Shown: positions 31,430 through 42,172, counted from the first letter of the stretch. The stretch is DNA of 64,000 bases from Conchocele bisecta (GCA_029237695.1 CM055266.1:9565805-9629804); one strand, 5' to 3'. The notes: a model not told the origin generated them from the letters alone. Program-made: numbers and translations.

Positions 31430-31730
31430 GTAATAACAATAAATCAGTAACACTGATGGGAGATGTACCTCTCAAAAAACACAAATTTCTAAGAAAATTG
31501 ACCTTGACCTTGACCTTGAGCACAGCTAGAAGCTGCATGCTTGTGCTTTAGAATGAAAATATGGATGAGGACAAATAAGCATATGAAGTTTCAAGCCAAT
31601 AAGACTTACTGTAACAGAGACAGTACATGTAGCCGAAAACTTAAACGAAAATCTCTGACAGACAGATGCACAGACGGACAGGATGGCACTATATGCACCC
31701 CAAATTTCTTTTGGGCTACATAATAAACAA
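31430..31730 (+). repeat. Dispersed repeat family K, long copy
   Basis: GACCTTGACCTTGACCTTGA, TTAGAATGAAAATATGGATG, ATAAGCATATGAAGTTTCAA, ACTGTAACAGAGACAGTA and the end ATATGCACCCCAAATTTC, then TTTTGGGCTACATAAT. Confidence 0.65.
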
Positions 31731-32164
31731 GGATAGTTCAAATGTGAGCAGAATATTCAAGAATAATTGATGTGGGTAAAATATTCTGCGACATCGACAC
31801 CATTGAAACATAAAGACAAGTAACACGAAATGCCACTTCTGCTATCGGCGCTCGGAGAAATAATCTTGACAATGTATTGTCTATTGACAGGCGAGATATT
31901 TTCTAACACCAGTGCTTGTAAAACATCTTAGCACGTACTCCATTCACATGTTCGAAAGCAGGAAGTTTCATTGGCTGAGGCCGAGCTGTGCCTCGGTCAA
32001 TAGAACTGTGTGTTTTCGGGTACGAATTTGGAGAACCTGCTCAGAAGAGTTTATAAGCACTGGCTCTGATGAATGAAAAATAATAATAATTATTGAAATA
32101 GAATACACGTAGATATACCTGAAACAGAGGTGACATGGGGCAAAAAGGGGCTCCACAGTGACGA

Positions 32165-32440
32165 GGGTAAAAAAAATTAAAAAAATTGGAAATCGACTCT
32201 GAAACCTGCATGGTGCGATAGATTCGAAATAATGTAACTAAGAAATCAAAAGTTAGATTTTGAAAATCGGTCCACAAATCGTTTTTTTCGCAATAAAATC
32301 ATTATTTGATGGAATTTCATAAAATAAAAAAAATTATGGGAGGGTGATTTTTTTGTTATTGATGGAAAAGTACTTTTATTTTTTTAGATTTAATGTGTTT
32401 AATAGCCAAAAGTTTGTCGGCAGCAAAATGTGGAACAGAC
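32165..32440. mobile_element. Family J, partial copy
   Basis: Left part GGAAATCGACTCTGAAACCT and TTTTGAAAATCGGTCCAC. Right arm TTTTTTTCGCAATAAAATCA, ATTTGATGGAATTTCAT, GGGTGATTTTTTTGTTATTG and CCAAAAGTTTGTCGGCAGC. Confidence 0.65.
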
Positions 32441-32481
32441 AGTAGCTAGTATGTATGAAACACAAATTTGATGAGTGTTAA

Positions 32482-32643
32482 CCCATTCCTTTCGGAATAC
32501 ATCTTTACGAGTATGAAATTTATTAAATATTTTATTTTTGTTACTTCTCAATGAAAGTATATGTTGTGGCCACTCATTTGAACCATCTCGATGAGACGGT
32601 TCAAATGGTGGTCGTGACATATACTTCTGAGCGCATGAAAGGG
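32482..32643 (+). mobile_element. MITE family D, TTAA on both sides
   Basis: CCCATTCCTTTCGGAATACA after TTAA (32478-32481). Core CACTCATTTGAACCATCTCG and inverse. Ends GCATGAAAGGGG against TTAA (32644-32647). Confidence 0.88.
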
Positions 32644-32739
32644 GTTAATCAACAGTTCTTGCACCAACAGCTGAACAAATAATTTGTTAGACAAGACAAG
32701 ATTAATGAAGAAACAGGTGCATGAACTGGGTGTACCTTA

Positions 32740-32951
32740 TCTGTTGTTGCTTTTATATCTTGCCTTATTTCTCAATAAAAACATGGTTTGACAGCACTTC
32801 AGAATCATTTCCAATGGAAATGATTCTGAAGTGCTGTCAAAGCATGTTGTAAATTATTTTAAAGTGCTGTCAAAGCATGTTTTTGATGATCAAAATGGAA
32901 AACAGAAAATAAACAGTAGACGACCTAAAAATTAAGATAGCGGTCTAAGGG
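32740..32951 (-). mobile_element. MITE family A, reversed subfamily with extra palindrome half
   Basis: CTGTTGTTGCTTTTATATC, centre TTTCCAATGGAAATG, the extra ACATGCTG-style segment GCATGTTGTAAATTATTTTA, then GCGGTCTAAGGG before TTAA (32952-32955). It is the reverse of the arrangement at 7478. Confidence 0.85.
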
Positions 32952-33760
32952 TTAAAAGGTCATCTGAAATCACATCTAGCACAACAACTACATCTAGCAT
33001 TCTGGCTATAATGTTTCAATTCAAAGCATCTTTGGTACATGAATATCCGTGTATTTACACCTTCCATAAATGGAAGCGACCAATCAACGTATTGCGTTTA
33101 TATTCCAATGCATTACATTGGACCCATGTGATATCGCCAGACGTTGTTGATTCATTAAGGTTTAATGCGACGTCATCACACTATTGATCAGCAACGTCGC
33201 TGTTCCAGAATTGCGATAAAATGACGTAAAACAAGATGATTCTCAATTTTAACGCCATATTTGGAAACTATCAGACTACGCAATATAAATATAAACAAGA
33301 AACGAGGCAAAGCCACGAAGGCCAGGTTTTTTCCAATCATAGACAATTAAGATAGCGGTCTAAGGGTTAAAAGGTCATCTGAAATCACATCTAGCACAAC
33401 AACTACATCTAGCATTCTGGCTATAATGTTTCAATTCAAAGCATCTTTGGTACATGAATATCCGTGTATTTACACCTTCCATAAATGGAAGCGACCAATC
33501 AACGTATTGCGTTTATATTCCAATGCATTACATTGGACCCATGTGATATCGCCAGACGTTGTTGATTCATTAAGGTTTAATACGACGTCATCACGCTATT
33601 GATCAGCAACGTCGCTGTTGCAGAATTGCGACAAAATTATGTAAAACAAGATGATTCTCAATTTTAACGCCATATTTGGAAACTATCAGACTATGCAATA
33701 TAAATATAAACAAGAAACGAGGCAAAGCCACGAAGGCCAGGTTTTTTCCAAGCATAGACA
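32931..33760 (+). repeat. Two-copy tandem duplication, 415-bp unit
   Basis: ATTAAGATAGCGGTCTAAGG starts at 32931 and 33346. The two units are nearly identical through CATCTGAAATCACATCTAGC, GTGTTTATATTCC-type sequence, GCCAGACGTTGTTGATTC and AACAAGAAACGAGGCAAAGC. The first unit includes the end of the family A element to its left, so the duplication came after that insertion. Confidence 0.92.
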
Positions 33761-34375
33761 CTTGGATAACATAATTATACACACTTTTTGTAGACTAGAT
33801 GGCCGTGGCCTGCATGTCGCGCCTTGGGGCGAGGCATGGACACTAAACAAATAGATATAGTAGATGGAAAAACACACAGACGTACGGACGTACGGACGGA
33901 CGTATGCCAAAAAACTTTAACCAGACATACGTTAAAAAGTTAACGTTGAAAATGGCTAAGTCAATTACGTAGAAATAATAGGTGAAGGTAAAAAAAATGG
34001 TCACATGTTGGATAGTTGTATGTGGTAGGCACCCCTTGGTTATGAAGCTGTGAAAGTTTGGTGGTCCTAGGTGGTACAGTACCAAAGAAATGGACTTGAA
34101 CAACACGAAAACTTAACATTGTAAACGCGAAAACTTAACATTGAAAATGGCTAAGTCGACTGAGCGGAAAAAATGGGTCAAGTTCAAAAAAAGGTAACAT
34201 GTTGGATAGTGATATGTGGTGGGCACCCCTTGATTATGAAGCTGTGAAAGTTTGGTGGTCCTAGGTGGTACAGTAACAAAGAAATGGACTCAAACTTAAC
34301 ATTGATTGTGGACGCCGCCCGCCGCCCGCCGGCCCGCCCGGCTTTCGCCAATCCAATAGCCTGGATTTTTTTTTA
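33761..34375 (+). repeat. Dispersed repeat with two direct units and a CG-rich end
   Basis: TGCATGTCGCGCCTTGGGGC then ACGTACGGACGGACG. Two copies follow (33940-34105, 34140-34290) of AACATTGAAAATGGCTAAGT, TAACATGTTGGATAGT and AGGCACCCCTTGGTTATGAA, then a CCGCCCGCC run and CAATCCAATAGCCTGG. It pairs with AACGAGGCAAAGCCACGAAG at 33717 as one element class. Confidence 0.7.
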
Positions 34376-34389
34376 AAAAACCTGGCTAA

Positions 34390-35170
34390 TAATAAAACCA
34401 TGGACTGTTGCGTTTACTGTAGTATAAAAAACATTTGGTCTGTTTAAAGTTTGCAAGTAGCCCTTTAACACACTTTAAACAGTCCAAATATTTTTCATAT
34501 TACAGTATAAATAGGGTATGGAATCACGTCTATTGTTTTGTCTGGAGTAATGGCGGCGCACATGAGGTCTAAGAAAATTTGAATCAGACAAAGTTTAAAC
34601 AATGTTCAATTCCGTCCGATTCAAATTTCTCTGTGGAATATTCAGAATCAGTAATGCTTATCCAGGTGATCCCATACTCAGGGTCTGTAGCCGATTTCAT
34701 CAAAATTGCAAAGTATACTTATCTAGCAAAGTATACTTTGAGGGAGAAATGTTCAACTTAATGATAAATTTATTATTTTTTTATTATACTGAATTCATTA
34801 CATTATCAGTCATTTTGGCTGTGATAATGTAATAAATTCAGTATAATAATTCTGCATACTAATTCATTACATTATCACAGCCATTTTGGCTTATACTGAA
34901 TGTATTACATTATCACAGCCATTTAATGAATTCAGTATAATAAAAAATAATAAATTTATCATTAAGTTGAAAATTTCTCCCTCAAAGTATACTTTGCTAG
35001 ATAATAATCAAATATATGCAGTCGTTAGTTCTGTATGAAATAATGCATTTCAGGAAAAATAAATGATTACTCGCTCAAAGTATACTTTGCTAGAAAAGTA
35101 TACTTTGCAATGTTGGTGAAATAGGCTACTGGTGATCCCATACTCTGGTAAACGCAACAGCCCATGGTTT
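34390..35170. mobile_element. Inverted-repeat region enclosing family E
   Basis: CCATGGACTGTTGCGTTTAC at about 34398 faces GTAAACGCAACAGCCCATGG at about 35149. A GGTGATCCCATACTC copy sits on both sides of the family E element. This suggests an older palindromic element into which E inserted. Confidence 0.6.
34688..35128. mobile_element. MITE family E, rearranged
   Basis: Flanked by CTG at 34685-34687 and 35129-35131. After a normal left half and hairpin (34775-34850) there is a second, partly inverted copy of the hairpin and of the left arm (34855-35000), then the normal right half. Replication slippage or a nested E copy would explain it. Confidence 0.85.
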
Positions 35171-35380
35171 ATTCCTTAAATAAGATTCTTTGAGCATGAA
35201 TTTGAAAATCATCTTTACTCAAAAGCCATAATTACAGGGTGGTTGAGCCTGAGTCAGCCAATAATTGTGGATGGCCTAAAATATTCAAATATTGCAAACC
35301 ACAAGTGGTTGGTACTCACATAGACACTTGTGTAATCACAGAATGAGATCAAAATTTGTTTATAAAAGCTTTTAATTTAA

Positions 35381-36506
35381 CTATTTGTATGCTGGGAAAC
35401 TTGTGGGCTATAAATAGTTAACAAGAGTGCCGCAAGTCACAAAATACGCCCGTCGAATATAGGCCAGACAGCGAAGATGCAGAAATGTGAAGCTGTCACC
35501 AAGGCAAGAAACATTAATGAGAATTTGAAAGTCTATAGCATTATTTCTGCATCTCGTTGTGCTAAACATGTATACTAATTTAGGCAGAGACAGAAAAGTA
35601 GAGTGTAAAGTAGAAATGATAGGGAATTGGATACAATAATGTAGAAAAAATGGCTAAGTTAAAAAGGTGATATTTTTGTTAAAAAAATATGTTTTCGGCA
35701 TAAAAACACCAAGGTGCACATCTTCAATATGTGTAGAAGACGTGTGTATAGTTTCAGAACGATCGACTGAACGGTTTCGGAGGAGTTGTGTACACAAACT
35801 CTGTATCCTATATAGAATTGTATAGAAAAATGTAGAAAAAATGGCTAAGTTAAAAAGGTGATATTTTTGTTAAAAAATATGTTTTCGGCATAAAAATACC
35901 AACCTGCACATCTTCAATATGTTTAGAAGACGTGTGTATAGTTTCAGATCGATCGACTGAACGGTTTCAGAGGAGTTGTGAACACAAACTCTGTACCGTA
36001 TATAGAACTGTATAGAAAAATGTAGAAAAAATGGCTAAGTTAAAAAGGTGATATTTTTGTTTAAAAATATGTTTTCGGCATAAAAACACCAAGGTGCACA
36101 TCTTCAATATGTGTAGAAGACGTGTGTATAGTTTCAGATCGATCGACTGAATGGTTTCGGAGGAGTTGTGTACACAAACTATGTGCTTTTTCTTCAGCCG
36201 CCCGCCCGCCCGCCGTGCGGTAAAACATAAACTAGAAAATGTAGTCTATCGACGCACTGAGGCCCCCCCTATACGTGATTTGAGAAACTCTTACAAAAAA
36301 CTTCCAAAATATAAATGGACAGGGTGAAACCTATAGGGCACTGCCAATTCTGATAACTGATGAAAATTCATTATAGTTTCTCTTATTTCTCCCTGTAAAT
36401 ATCATGAATATGTATGTCCTAATGAAATACCAAGACATACCGGTATTTACAGAAAGAAGAACTCCAAATTTGATGGCTGTTATTTTCACTACTTGCATGC
36501 AAAGAT
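35381..36506 (+). mobile_element. MITE family B split by a larger repeat
   Basis: TTAA at 35377-35380 and 36507-36510. The left part CTATTTGTATGCTGGGAAAC ends at CTATAAATAGTT. The right part resumes near GAAAATTCATTATAGTTTCT and ends ACTTGCATGCAAAGAT. The central palindrome is eroded. Confidence 0.8.
35422..36350 (+). repeat. Insertion starting AACAAGAGTGCCGCAAGTCA
   Basis: Contains three direct units of about 190 bp (35641, 35832, 36022) with AAAAAATGGCTAAGTTAAAA, TTTTCGGCATAAAAACACC, ATGTGTAGAAGACGTGTGTA and GATCGACTGAACGGTTTC. A CCGCCCGCCCGCC run and a diverged end follow. The same type of 5' end (AACAAGAG) starts the repeat at 26915. The right boundary is approximate. Confidence 0.75.
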
Positions 36507-36510
36507 TTAA

Positions 36511-36736
36511 CCCATTAAAGACAGGATACAATTATAATAGTATGAACATTTTTAGGGCTAAAAATCCTATTTGCTTTAATAATTTCATCTCGAAAGTATA
36601 TGTTGTTACCACTCATTAGAACCGTCTCAATGAGACGGTTCAAATGAGTGGTAACAACATATACTTTTATGGAGAAATAAACAAATTAATGTGATTTTTG
36701 TCAACAAAAATTATCGTATCCTTAGACTGAAATGGG
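36511..36736 (+). mobile_element. MITE family D, full copy sharing TTAA with family B
   Basis: Starts CCCATTAAAGACAGGATACA right after TTAA 36507-36510 and ends CCTTAGACTGAAATGGG before TTAA 36737-36740. Core TTACCACTCATTAGAACCG and inverse. Confidence 0.92.
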
Positions 36737-37007
36737 TTAAGCAATGATGTGGCCACTCTAATGATCTACTTGCATTTACTATTTGCTAGCCTATAAAACA
36801 GCTTTAAAGCGGCTGTCTTGCAAACATATCAATTCTGTTTATGGTACATGTATGTGAAAGCTGGCAGAGTTCTACATTGCAATATATCTGGGTCACCGAT
36901 AGAGAATGGGAACATTAAGACATTTGAAACCAGCGCAGTATACGGCAGTATACATCAACAGGTGACTCAGAATGGTGTATCCTCCATATGCAATAGCTAC
37001 ACTCTCA

Positions 37008-37188
37008 TAATGCTAAATTAAATTTTGTCGTCTTCTGATTATTTTTTTTTTATTTTCAATTTTTTTCAATAAAAAAAGTAGTTTGGTAGTGCCTTGGAAA
37101 TGATTCTCATGCCCTGCCAAACCATGTTTTTTATTGAGACAAAATGTGAAACATCTGCAGACGACAATTTTTTGTTTCCCGCATTCAG
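37008..37188 (+). mobile_element. MITE family A, diverged
   Basis: TGCTAAATTAAATTTTGTCG, TCTTCTGATT arm, AGTGCCTTGGAAATGATTCT centre, then TCTGCAGACGACAAT and CCCGCATTC. Confidence 0.7.
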
Positions 37189-37206
37189 GCTTATCTGTGG
37201 CTTTAA

Positions 37207-37362
37207 CCTTTAAAAGACGGGAACTAAAAATGGTCGTCTGCTGTTTTTCTGCAGTGCAGGAGTACTGTCTCTTTTGGAGGTGATTCTCATGCAATGCTAA
37301 AACATGTTTTCATTGAGAAAATAATCTTAAAAAAAAAACAGCAGACAAAAACATTTACCTCA
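37207..37362 (+). mobile_element. MITE family A-like, diverged
   Basis: CCTTTAAAAGACGGGAACTA after TTAA (37203-37206), GGTCGTCTGCTGTTTTTC, TTGGAGGTGATTCTCATG, and AACAGCAGACAAAAACAT. Confidence 0.7.
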
Positions 37363-37610
37363 GAATTGCAAGATTAATGTCACAATTGCCACATCATTAA
37401 CCCACATTTTCGGGCCTTGATTACAAAACTTTCAGAGCACTTGCTCCAAGCTCATGCTTGATATCATAAAGTTTTATTTGTCCAGGCCGAGCTTTGCTCA
37501 GTCTCGGCCAATCAAACAGCCCAATTTTTTAGTGCAAATTTCAAGAACAGGATTCAGGGTTTTAACAACCACAAACCACTAAACTTCTTACGATAAAATC
37601 TCTGTACGAA

Positions 37611-37785
37611 AAAAGTGAAAGTGAATGGGTTTAACGTCCCACCAACAGCTAGGGTCATATTCAGACGGGACCATAGTTTAAAGTCTCATCCAACAGACCA
37701 GTGGGATGGAAATACTATGAAAGTATTTTTGATGCCTAAGGCGAGGTTTGAACCCACAACCTCCGGATTGGAAGTCAGGTGTTCT
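37611..37785 (-). mobile_element. SINE copy, 5'-truncated, 15-bp target duplication
   Basis: AAATCTCTGTACGAA flanks both sides (37596-37610 and 37786-37800). On the minus strand the copy lacks the first part of the tRNA-like head, starting at AGAACACCTGACTTCCAATC. It keeps the B box (GGTTCAAACCTCGCC) and the body, ending GGACGTTAAACCCATTCAC and a short tail. Confidence 0.93.
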
Positions 37786-38042
37786 AAATCTCTGTACGAA
37801 GAATTTTATAATTTAACTTTACACAATAATATGGGTCACTAATGCTGCCATTCACCACCTACGTGTAGGGGTCATTGAATCTGAAATACATCCAATAATA
37901 ACATCTCCAAATCGGCTGTTGTTGTGAACTTTGTTGCAAATTTTAGTTTTGAACTTCTTAGACGTACAAAGTTTAGTGAAACAGGCCCCAGGGGTTCACC
38001 AGTAAATTGCAGCTACCGGTACCTTTTCAGCTGGTGGCCATA

Positions 38043-38348
38043 ATGTGGCTGTGACTGGAGAAATGGGGCTTATGGGATGTGTGACCAGTGTGGTTCTGAT
38101 CCAATAGCTCACCTGCAGCCTGATAACGATCTAAATTCCAAGCTAGAAGCATGACAGGTATCTCATTGATGGAATCGCGATAGTGCAGATCCCGATCAGA
38201 CTGTGCGGATGCACAGGCTGATCGGGGTCTACACTGGTCGCAAACCCCATAAGCCCCATTTCTCCAGACTGTGCAGATGCACAGGCTGATCGGGATATAC
38301 ACTGGTCGAACAATCCATGAGCCCCATTTCTCCAGTCACAACCACATA
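38043..38348. mobile_element. MITE family H with duplicated right end
   Basis: ATGTGGCTGTGACTGGAGAA to CATTTCTCCAGTCACAACCA, with an extra internal copy of CCCCATTTCTCCAGACTGTG and TGCACAGGCTGATCGGGATA. Confidence 0.88.
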
Positions 38349-38829
38349 TAAACATGTTCAACAAAGCATATGTAGCAATGAAACTTCTGAAGGCATTTGG
38401 AGTAAACCATCCAGGATGACATGAATATTTATACAAATTGAAAGAAATGTAATCAAGGTACATTTTGTATATCAAGTTATTACATACAGGCTTTTGGGTC
38501 TACGTTGATTGCATCCGATAACGCTGCAATGGAAGAATATAATATTGGAGGAAAATGTCTGAGCTTGGGTTTCATATTTAACATGTCTTCTCAAATAGGA
38601 AATTAATACAAGCCAAAATCCACATTTTCTATAGTTTAATCAATTATTAATGCAAAATTCTTAAGTGCAATTGTGTCAAGAACATTCACAAAGTAATATT
38701 TGCAATAATGTTTGCAATCCGAACAGGATAGATTACGTGCTTAATTTACATTTTAGACTTGAATAATGGCTATAGGTTTCGCAGTCTAAAGTTTTTTATC
38801 TATGAATTTAGGTTGGTGTGTCAAATTGG
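38349..38829. other. Stretch without recognised features
   Basis: AT-rich intron, no repeat family recognised and no coding signature. Confidence 0.4.
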
Positions 38830-39290
38830 GGATACAGACAAAATCCCCCCCAGACATAATCACCCCCCATGATTTTTGACACAGGAGGACAAAATCAGTA
38901 TACAAATGTACAAATGATACATACATATTCTTGTTTGACGTTTATTGTGCAATTGAAAATACTTTATTAAATGTGCTTGCTTGATTGTGCAACTGAAAAT
39001 ACTTCATTAAATGTGTTTGATGTTTATTGTGCAAATAAATGTACTGAATATGATGGGGGGATTTTGTCCTAGGCTACATTTTACATTTTCATTTGGGGGG
39101 GGGGGAGGGGGGGAGGGGGGGAAGGGGGGGATTTTGTTCTAACTTTAATTTTGATAGGGGGGGGGGATTATGTCCTACCTGTGATTTTAGACAGGGAAGG
39201 GGGGGGGGGAGGGGGGATTTTGTCCTCCTGTGTCCAAAATCATGGGGGGGATTATGTCCAGGGGGGATTTTGTCCTACACTCGTCAAATT
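38830..39290. mobile_element. Foldback-like element with G/C runs
   Basis: Left arm GACAAAATCCCCCCCAGACA, TAATCACCCCCCATGATTTT and TGACACAGGAGGACAAAATC. The right arm returns GGGGATTTTGTCCTCCTGTG, TCCAAAATCATGGGGGG and GGGATTTTGTCC. G runs fill 39090-39215. The design resembles the element at 13198 although the words differ. Confidence 0.65.
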
Positions 39291-39574
39291 GGTCTTCTAA
39301 AAAAAAAAAAGAGTATGACCATTTATAGGTGTGTAAGTGGGATAACACAATATACCTGTACATGTGGACAATGGGTATATATTGCAACAGTTTCAGACTG
39401 CTGGTCTTCCTGGAGTTTATGGCCATGTACCTGTGGTATCTATAGGTGTGTAAATGGGATCGATCACACAGTATACTGGTATACCGGTACCTGATAATAG
39501 TGATAAATAACGAAGGTGGTCTGCAACCATGTACACATGTAGATATAAACAATTTCTCTATTTCTCTTCATCTT

Positions 39575-39670
39575 ACATCTCAGCCAAAACGTATGTTGTG
39601 ACCACCATTTGAACCGTCCCAATGGGACGGTTCAAATGGTGGTCACGACATACCCTTAATATGTGAAATA
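39575..39670. mobile_element. MITE family D core
   Basis: GACCACCATTTGAACCGTCC and its exact inverse, with AACGTATGTTGTG and CACGACATAC outside; outer ends not recognised. Confidence 0.75.
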
Positions 39671-39737
39671 TTTTGGTTGTAATTTTCCATCCGAAAAGAC
39701 GAGTCCGTCGTCTGAATGAAATGATTCAAAGAAGACT

Positions 39738-39968
39738 GGGGCCGGTTGGACGAAACTTTGTACGACTAAAATGTTCGTAAGTGCAAATTTAGGATCGTCT
39801 GGAAATTTCAATTGATGGATTTACATTTATTGAGCATAGGCCTATGCTCAATAAACATAAATCAAATAATTGTTTACAAGAAAACGTTGTTAATCTGAAA
39901 TTTACAGACTAGATTTTATCATCATTTTGCACTTACGGACATTTTAGTCGTTTAGTGAAACGGGCCCC
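39738..39968. mobile_element. MITE family F, copy 3
   Basis: GGGGCCGGTTGGACGAAACT to TTTAGTGAAACGGGCCCC. Centre TATTGAGCATAGGCCTATGC with its inverse. Confidence 0.88.
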
Positions 39969-40223
39969 CGGGGTCTGTTTGAAACCAAAGTAGCCAGAGA
40001 TCAGCCCGAATATTTCGCAGTCCGATCTGGGTCTAGACACTGTGAATTCGTGAATCAATCAATATGCTTCCAACAATCTCCATAGATCTTTATCAGCGCA
40101 CATGTACGTGCACGTGTACGTGCAGTGCAATCTGTAACATATGGCATTCGGTGTAAAAAAATAGAGATTTACCAGTACATTGTACATTGGAACATCTATC
40201 AACCTGGCACCCTGGGAACATAT

Positions 40224-40440
40224 GTGTGGCGAACGAACGATATGCGAATGTAAGAAGTGAGAACGTAGGTGTGGCGAACGAACAATATGCGAATGTAAGA
40301 AGTGAGAAGAATTTAGGTGTGAAGAAAGAACGATATGCGAATGTAACAAGTGAGAACGTAGGTGTGGCAAACAAACGATATGCGAATGTAAGAAGTGAGA
40401 AGAATTTAGGTGTGAAGAACGAACGATATGCGAATGTTAG
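40224..40440 (+). repeat. Tandem repeat alternating 45- and 48-bp units
   Basis: Five units of GTGTGGCGAACGAACGATAT followed by GCGAATGTAAGAAGTGAGAA. They end alternately in CGTAG (45 bp) or GAATTTAG (48 bp). All unit lengths divide by three, so a frame stays open (NERYANVRSENVGV-type) through 40187-40471. I see no start context, splice borders or homologue, so I treat it as a repeat. Confidence 0.88.
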
Positions 40441-40544
40441 AGGAAGCGGACACCTTCACCAATGTAGTTAGTTCATCACAGAACTGCAAGCATGCTGAAA
40501 CACCGATATGTGCAATGACAAACATTCACCACACTGTAGAACAA

Positions 40545-40747
40545 CCCTTACAATGCTGAATTAAATTTTGTCGTCTGTTGTTGTTTCATTTTTCTCTTCA
40601 AAAACATGGTTTGACAGCACTTTAGAATCATTTCCTTTGGAAATGATTCTAAATTGCTGTCAAACCATGTTTTTGTTGAGAAAGAAGACAAAATATATGT
40701 CAACAGCAGACGACAATTTTTGACCCCCCCCCCCACCATACTAAGGG
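40545..40747 (+). mobile_element. MITE family A, full copy
   Basis: CCCTTACAATGCTGAATTAA to CCATACTAAGGG. Right flank TTAA (40748-40751), left flank ACAA. Centre TTTCCTTTGGAAATG. Confidence 0.9.
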
Positions 40748-40894
40748 TTAAATAGCATTTAATAGCCTGTAACATACATTACCCACAGTGTCAGTGTGAT
40801 TACAAACCGGCTTACTGAACTTGAATTGATTTAAATGGCTCTACTTAAATACAATGCATAGGCAAAGAAAATGAATTGTGTGGTTGTAAATTAA

Positions 40895-41100
40895 CCATTT
40901 CCGCACTTAACAGACCTCTATCGTAATGTTTGCAAACAGTGTAGACCCAGATGAGCCGGCTCGTAACAAGCCATCTCATCAGGATCTGCACCATATGTGG
41001 ATATTCTGATTTAAAAATTTGAGTTACATGTACTTAGGGGTGAAATGGTGAACATGGGCGGAATAAATCGGTATTTTTCACCAGTCAATAGAACTGATCA
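40895..41100 (+). mobile_element. MITE family C variant
   Basis: CCATTTCCGCACTTAACAGA after TTAA (40891-40894), core GAGCCGGCTCGTAACAAGCC, GATCTGCACCATATGTGGAT. The right end is lost near TCACCAGTCAATAGAACT. Confidence 0.75.
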
Positions 41101-41534
41101 GACTTTGCTGATGGGATTACACTCGTTGCAAAGATAGTAAGTCATTTTACTCATGTCATGTAATTGTCAATTTAAACACACACAATTCATTTTTTGGTCT
41201 ACCTGTCTGTGAAAATACTAGCTTAATTATGGCAGCAATTCAAGTGAAACAACACAACATTGATAAGACGCAGTTTTGTCAAGAAATTAGATGTGATCAA
41301 CAATACAAGATGATACGAAGGTTGGCACTCACTGTCCTTGATCAAATCAATTTCAAGTAAATCTCCAGAAAATTAATTTTTAATTAAAAATAATTGCCTA
41401 AAAATTGTCACAATTTCAGAGCAAGTTTGAAATTAAAACTGCAATATTTGCCATAATTCTGCAAGGAAAAAATATATTCTAGAAACACAAAATCAATAAC
41501 CACTTAATTATGCCAATATAACTTGATGTAATAC
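41101..41534. other. Stretch without recognised features
   Basis: AT-rich intron; nothing recognised. Confidence 0.4.
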
Positions 41535-41538
41535 TTAA

Positions 41539-41690
41539 CTCTTTGTGCTCGCAGTGAAAATAACAGCCAACAAATAAGGAATATTTTTCTTATTTTTCCT
41601 GTAAATATATCTTGGAGTTTCCTCCGCACGCAATTCTAATGAAATTCCAAGACATACTCATGATATTTACAGCGATTTTTAACTGTTTAT
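41539..41690 (+). mobile_element. MITE family B, right end missing
   Basis: CTCTTTGTGCTCGCAGTG after TTAA (41535-41538). Then ATATATCTTGGAGTTTCC, the centre CACGCAATTCTAATGAAATT and CATACTCATGATATTTACAG. The terminal GCATGCAAAGAG is absent. Confidence 0.75.
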
Positions 41691-41717
41691 ATTAAAAAAA
41701 ATGTCGAGACAACATAC

Positions 41718-41764
41718 ATCTTATTTTCTGCGTCTGTGCTTGTTCCAACTGACATGCTGTCCAT
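41718..41764 (-). CDS. TMCC: Candidate alternative first coding exon of the TMCC gene
   Basis: On the minus strand ATG at 41764-41762 opens MDSMSVGTSTDAENK, followed by AT and the donor GTATGT (41717-41712). The exon thus ends in phase 2 with AT, exactly what the acceptor at 25810 needs to give ATG (Met) and continue KKSDASRLPAL. Upstream, 41820-41870 is a locally CpG-rich patch (CTGCGCCGCCGCGCC on the + strand), as expected near a promoter. A second in-frame ATG is the fourth codon, and an out-of-frame ATG lies 21 bp upstream. TMCC genes in other animals use alternative first exons. The coding part is short, so chance is not excluded. Confidence 0.45.
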
Positions 41765-42168
41765 TTTTGTTTGTTCAGCATGATTAGCTTCTACATATAC
41801 GGGTTGCTGCTTACCTGACTGGGTAGCTACTGCGCCGCCGCGCCAACTGTTCCGCGTTCATTAAGCTGGGCTGACTAAAACAGCAACACAACACTGAAAT
41901 ATTCCTCCACAAGTCTCCTGTAATGACCTGCTATCACTTCACTCATTGTCTGGGCCTGCACGACTTCTCAATAATTCCTTCCATATTTATGTATCATATT
42001 AAATTCACAAGTTTACTCTACATTCAGCTATATAGTATGTGTCGTTATTAAAGATATATTTCTTCCTTCTATTTTCTCCTTGAAAGTACATGCTGTGATT
42101 ATTCATCGCAATCTCAGTGTCACAGTCAGTCTCAAGAATTGGTCACAGAAAATTCATATCTTCCAACA
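41765..42168. promoter_or_regulatory. Possible promoter region for the alternative TMCC start
   Basis: Only the CpG-rich patch at 41830-41860 and its position upstream (minus strand) of the candidate first exon support this. No TATA box or other element is placed. The rest of the stretch is plain AT-rich sequence. Confidence 0.25.
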
Positions 42169-42172
42169 TTCA

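Noticed and set aside
39093..39494. 133-codon Gly-rich frame and the opposite-strand 121-codon frame
   Set aside because: They run through poly-G tracts of a foldback element and a short duplicated segment.
40224..40440. CRISPR-like array
   Set aside because: The units are contiguous near-identical repeats without unique spacers, in a eukaryotic genome.
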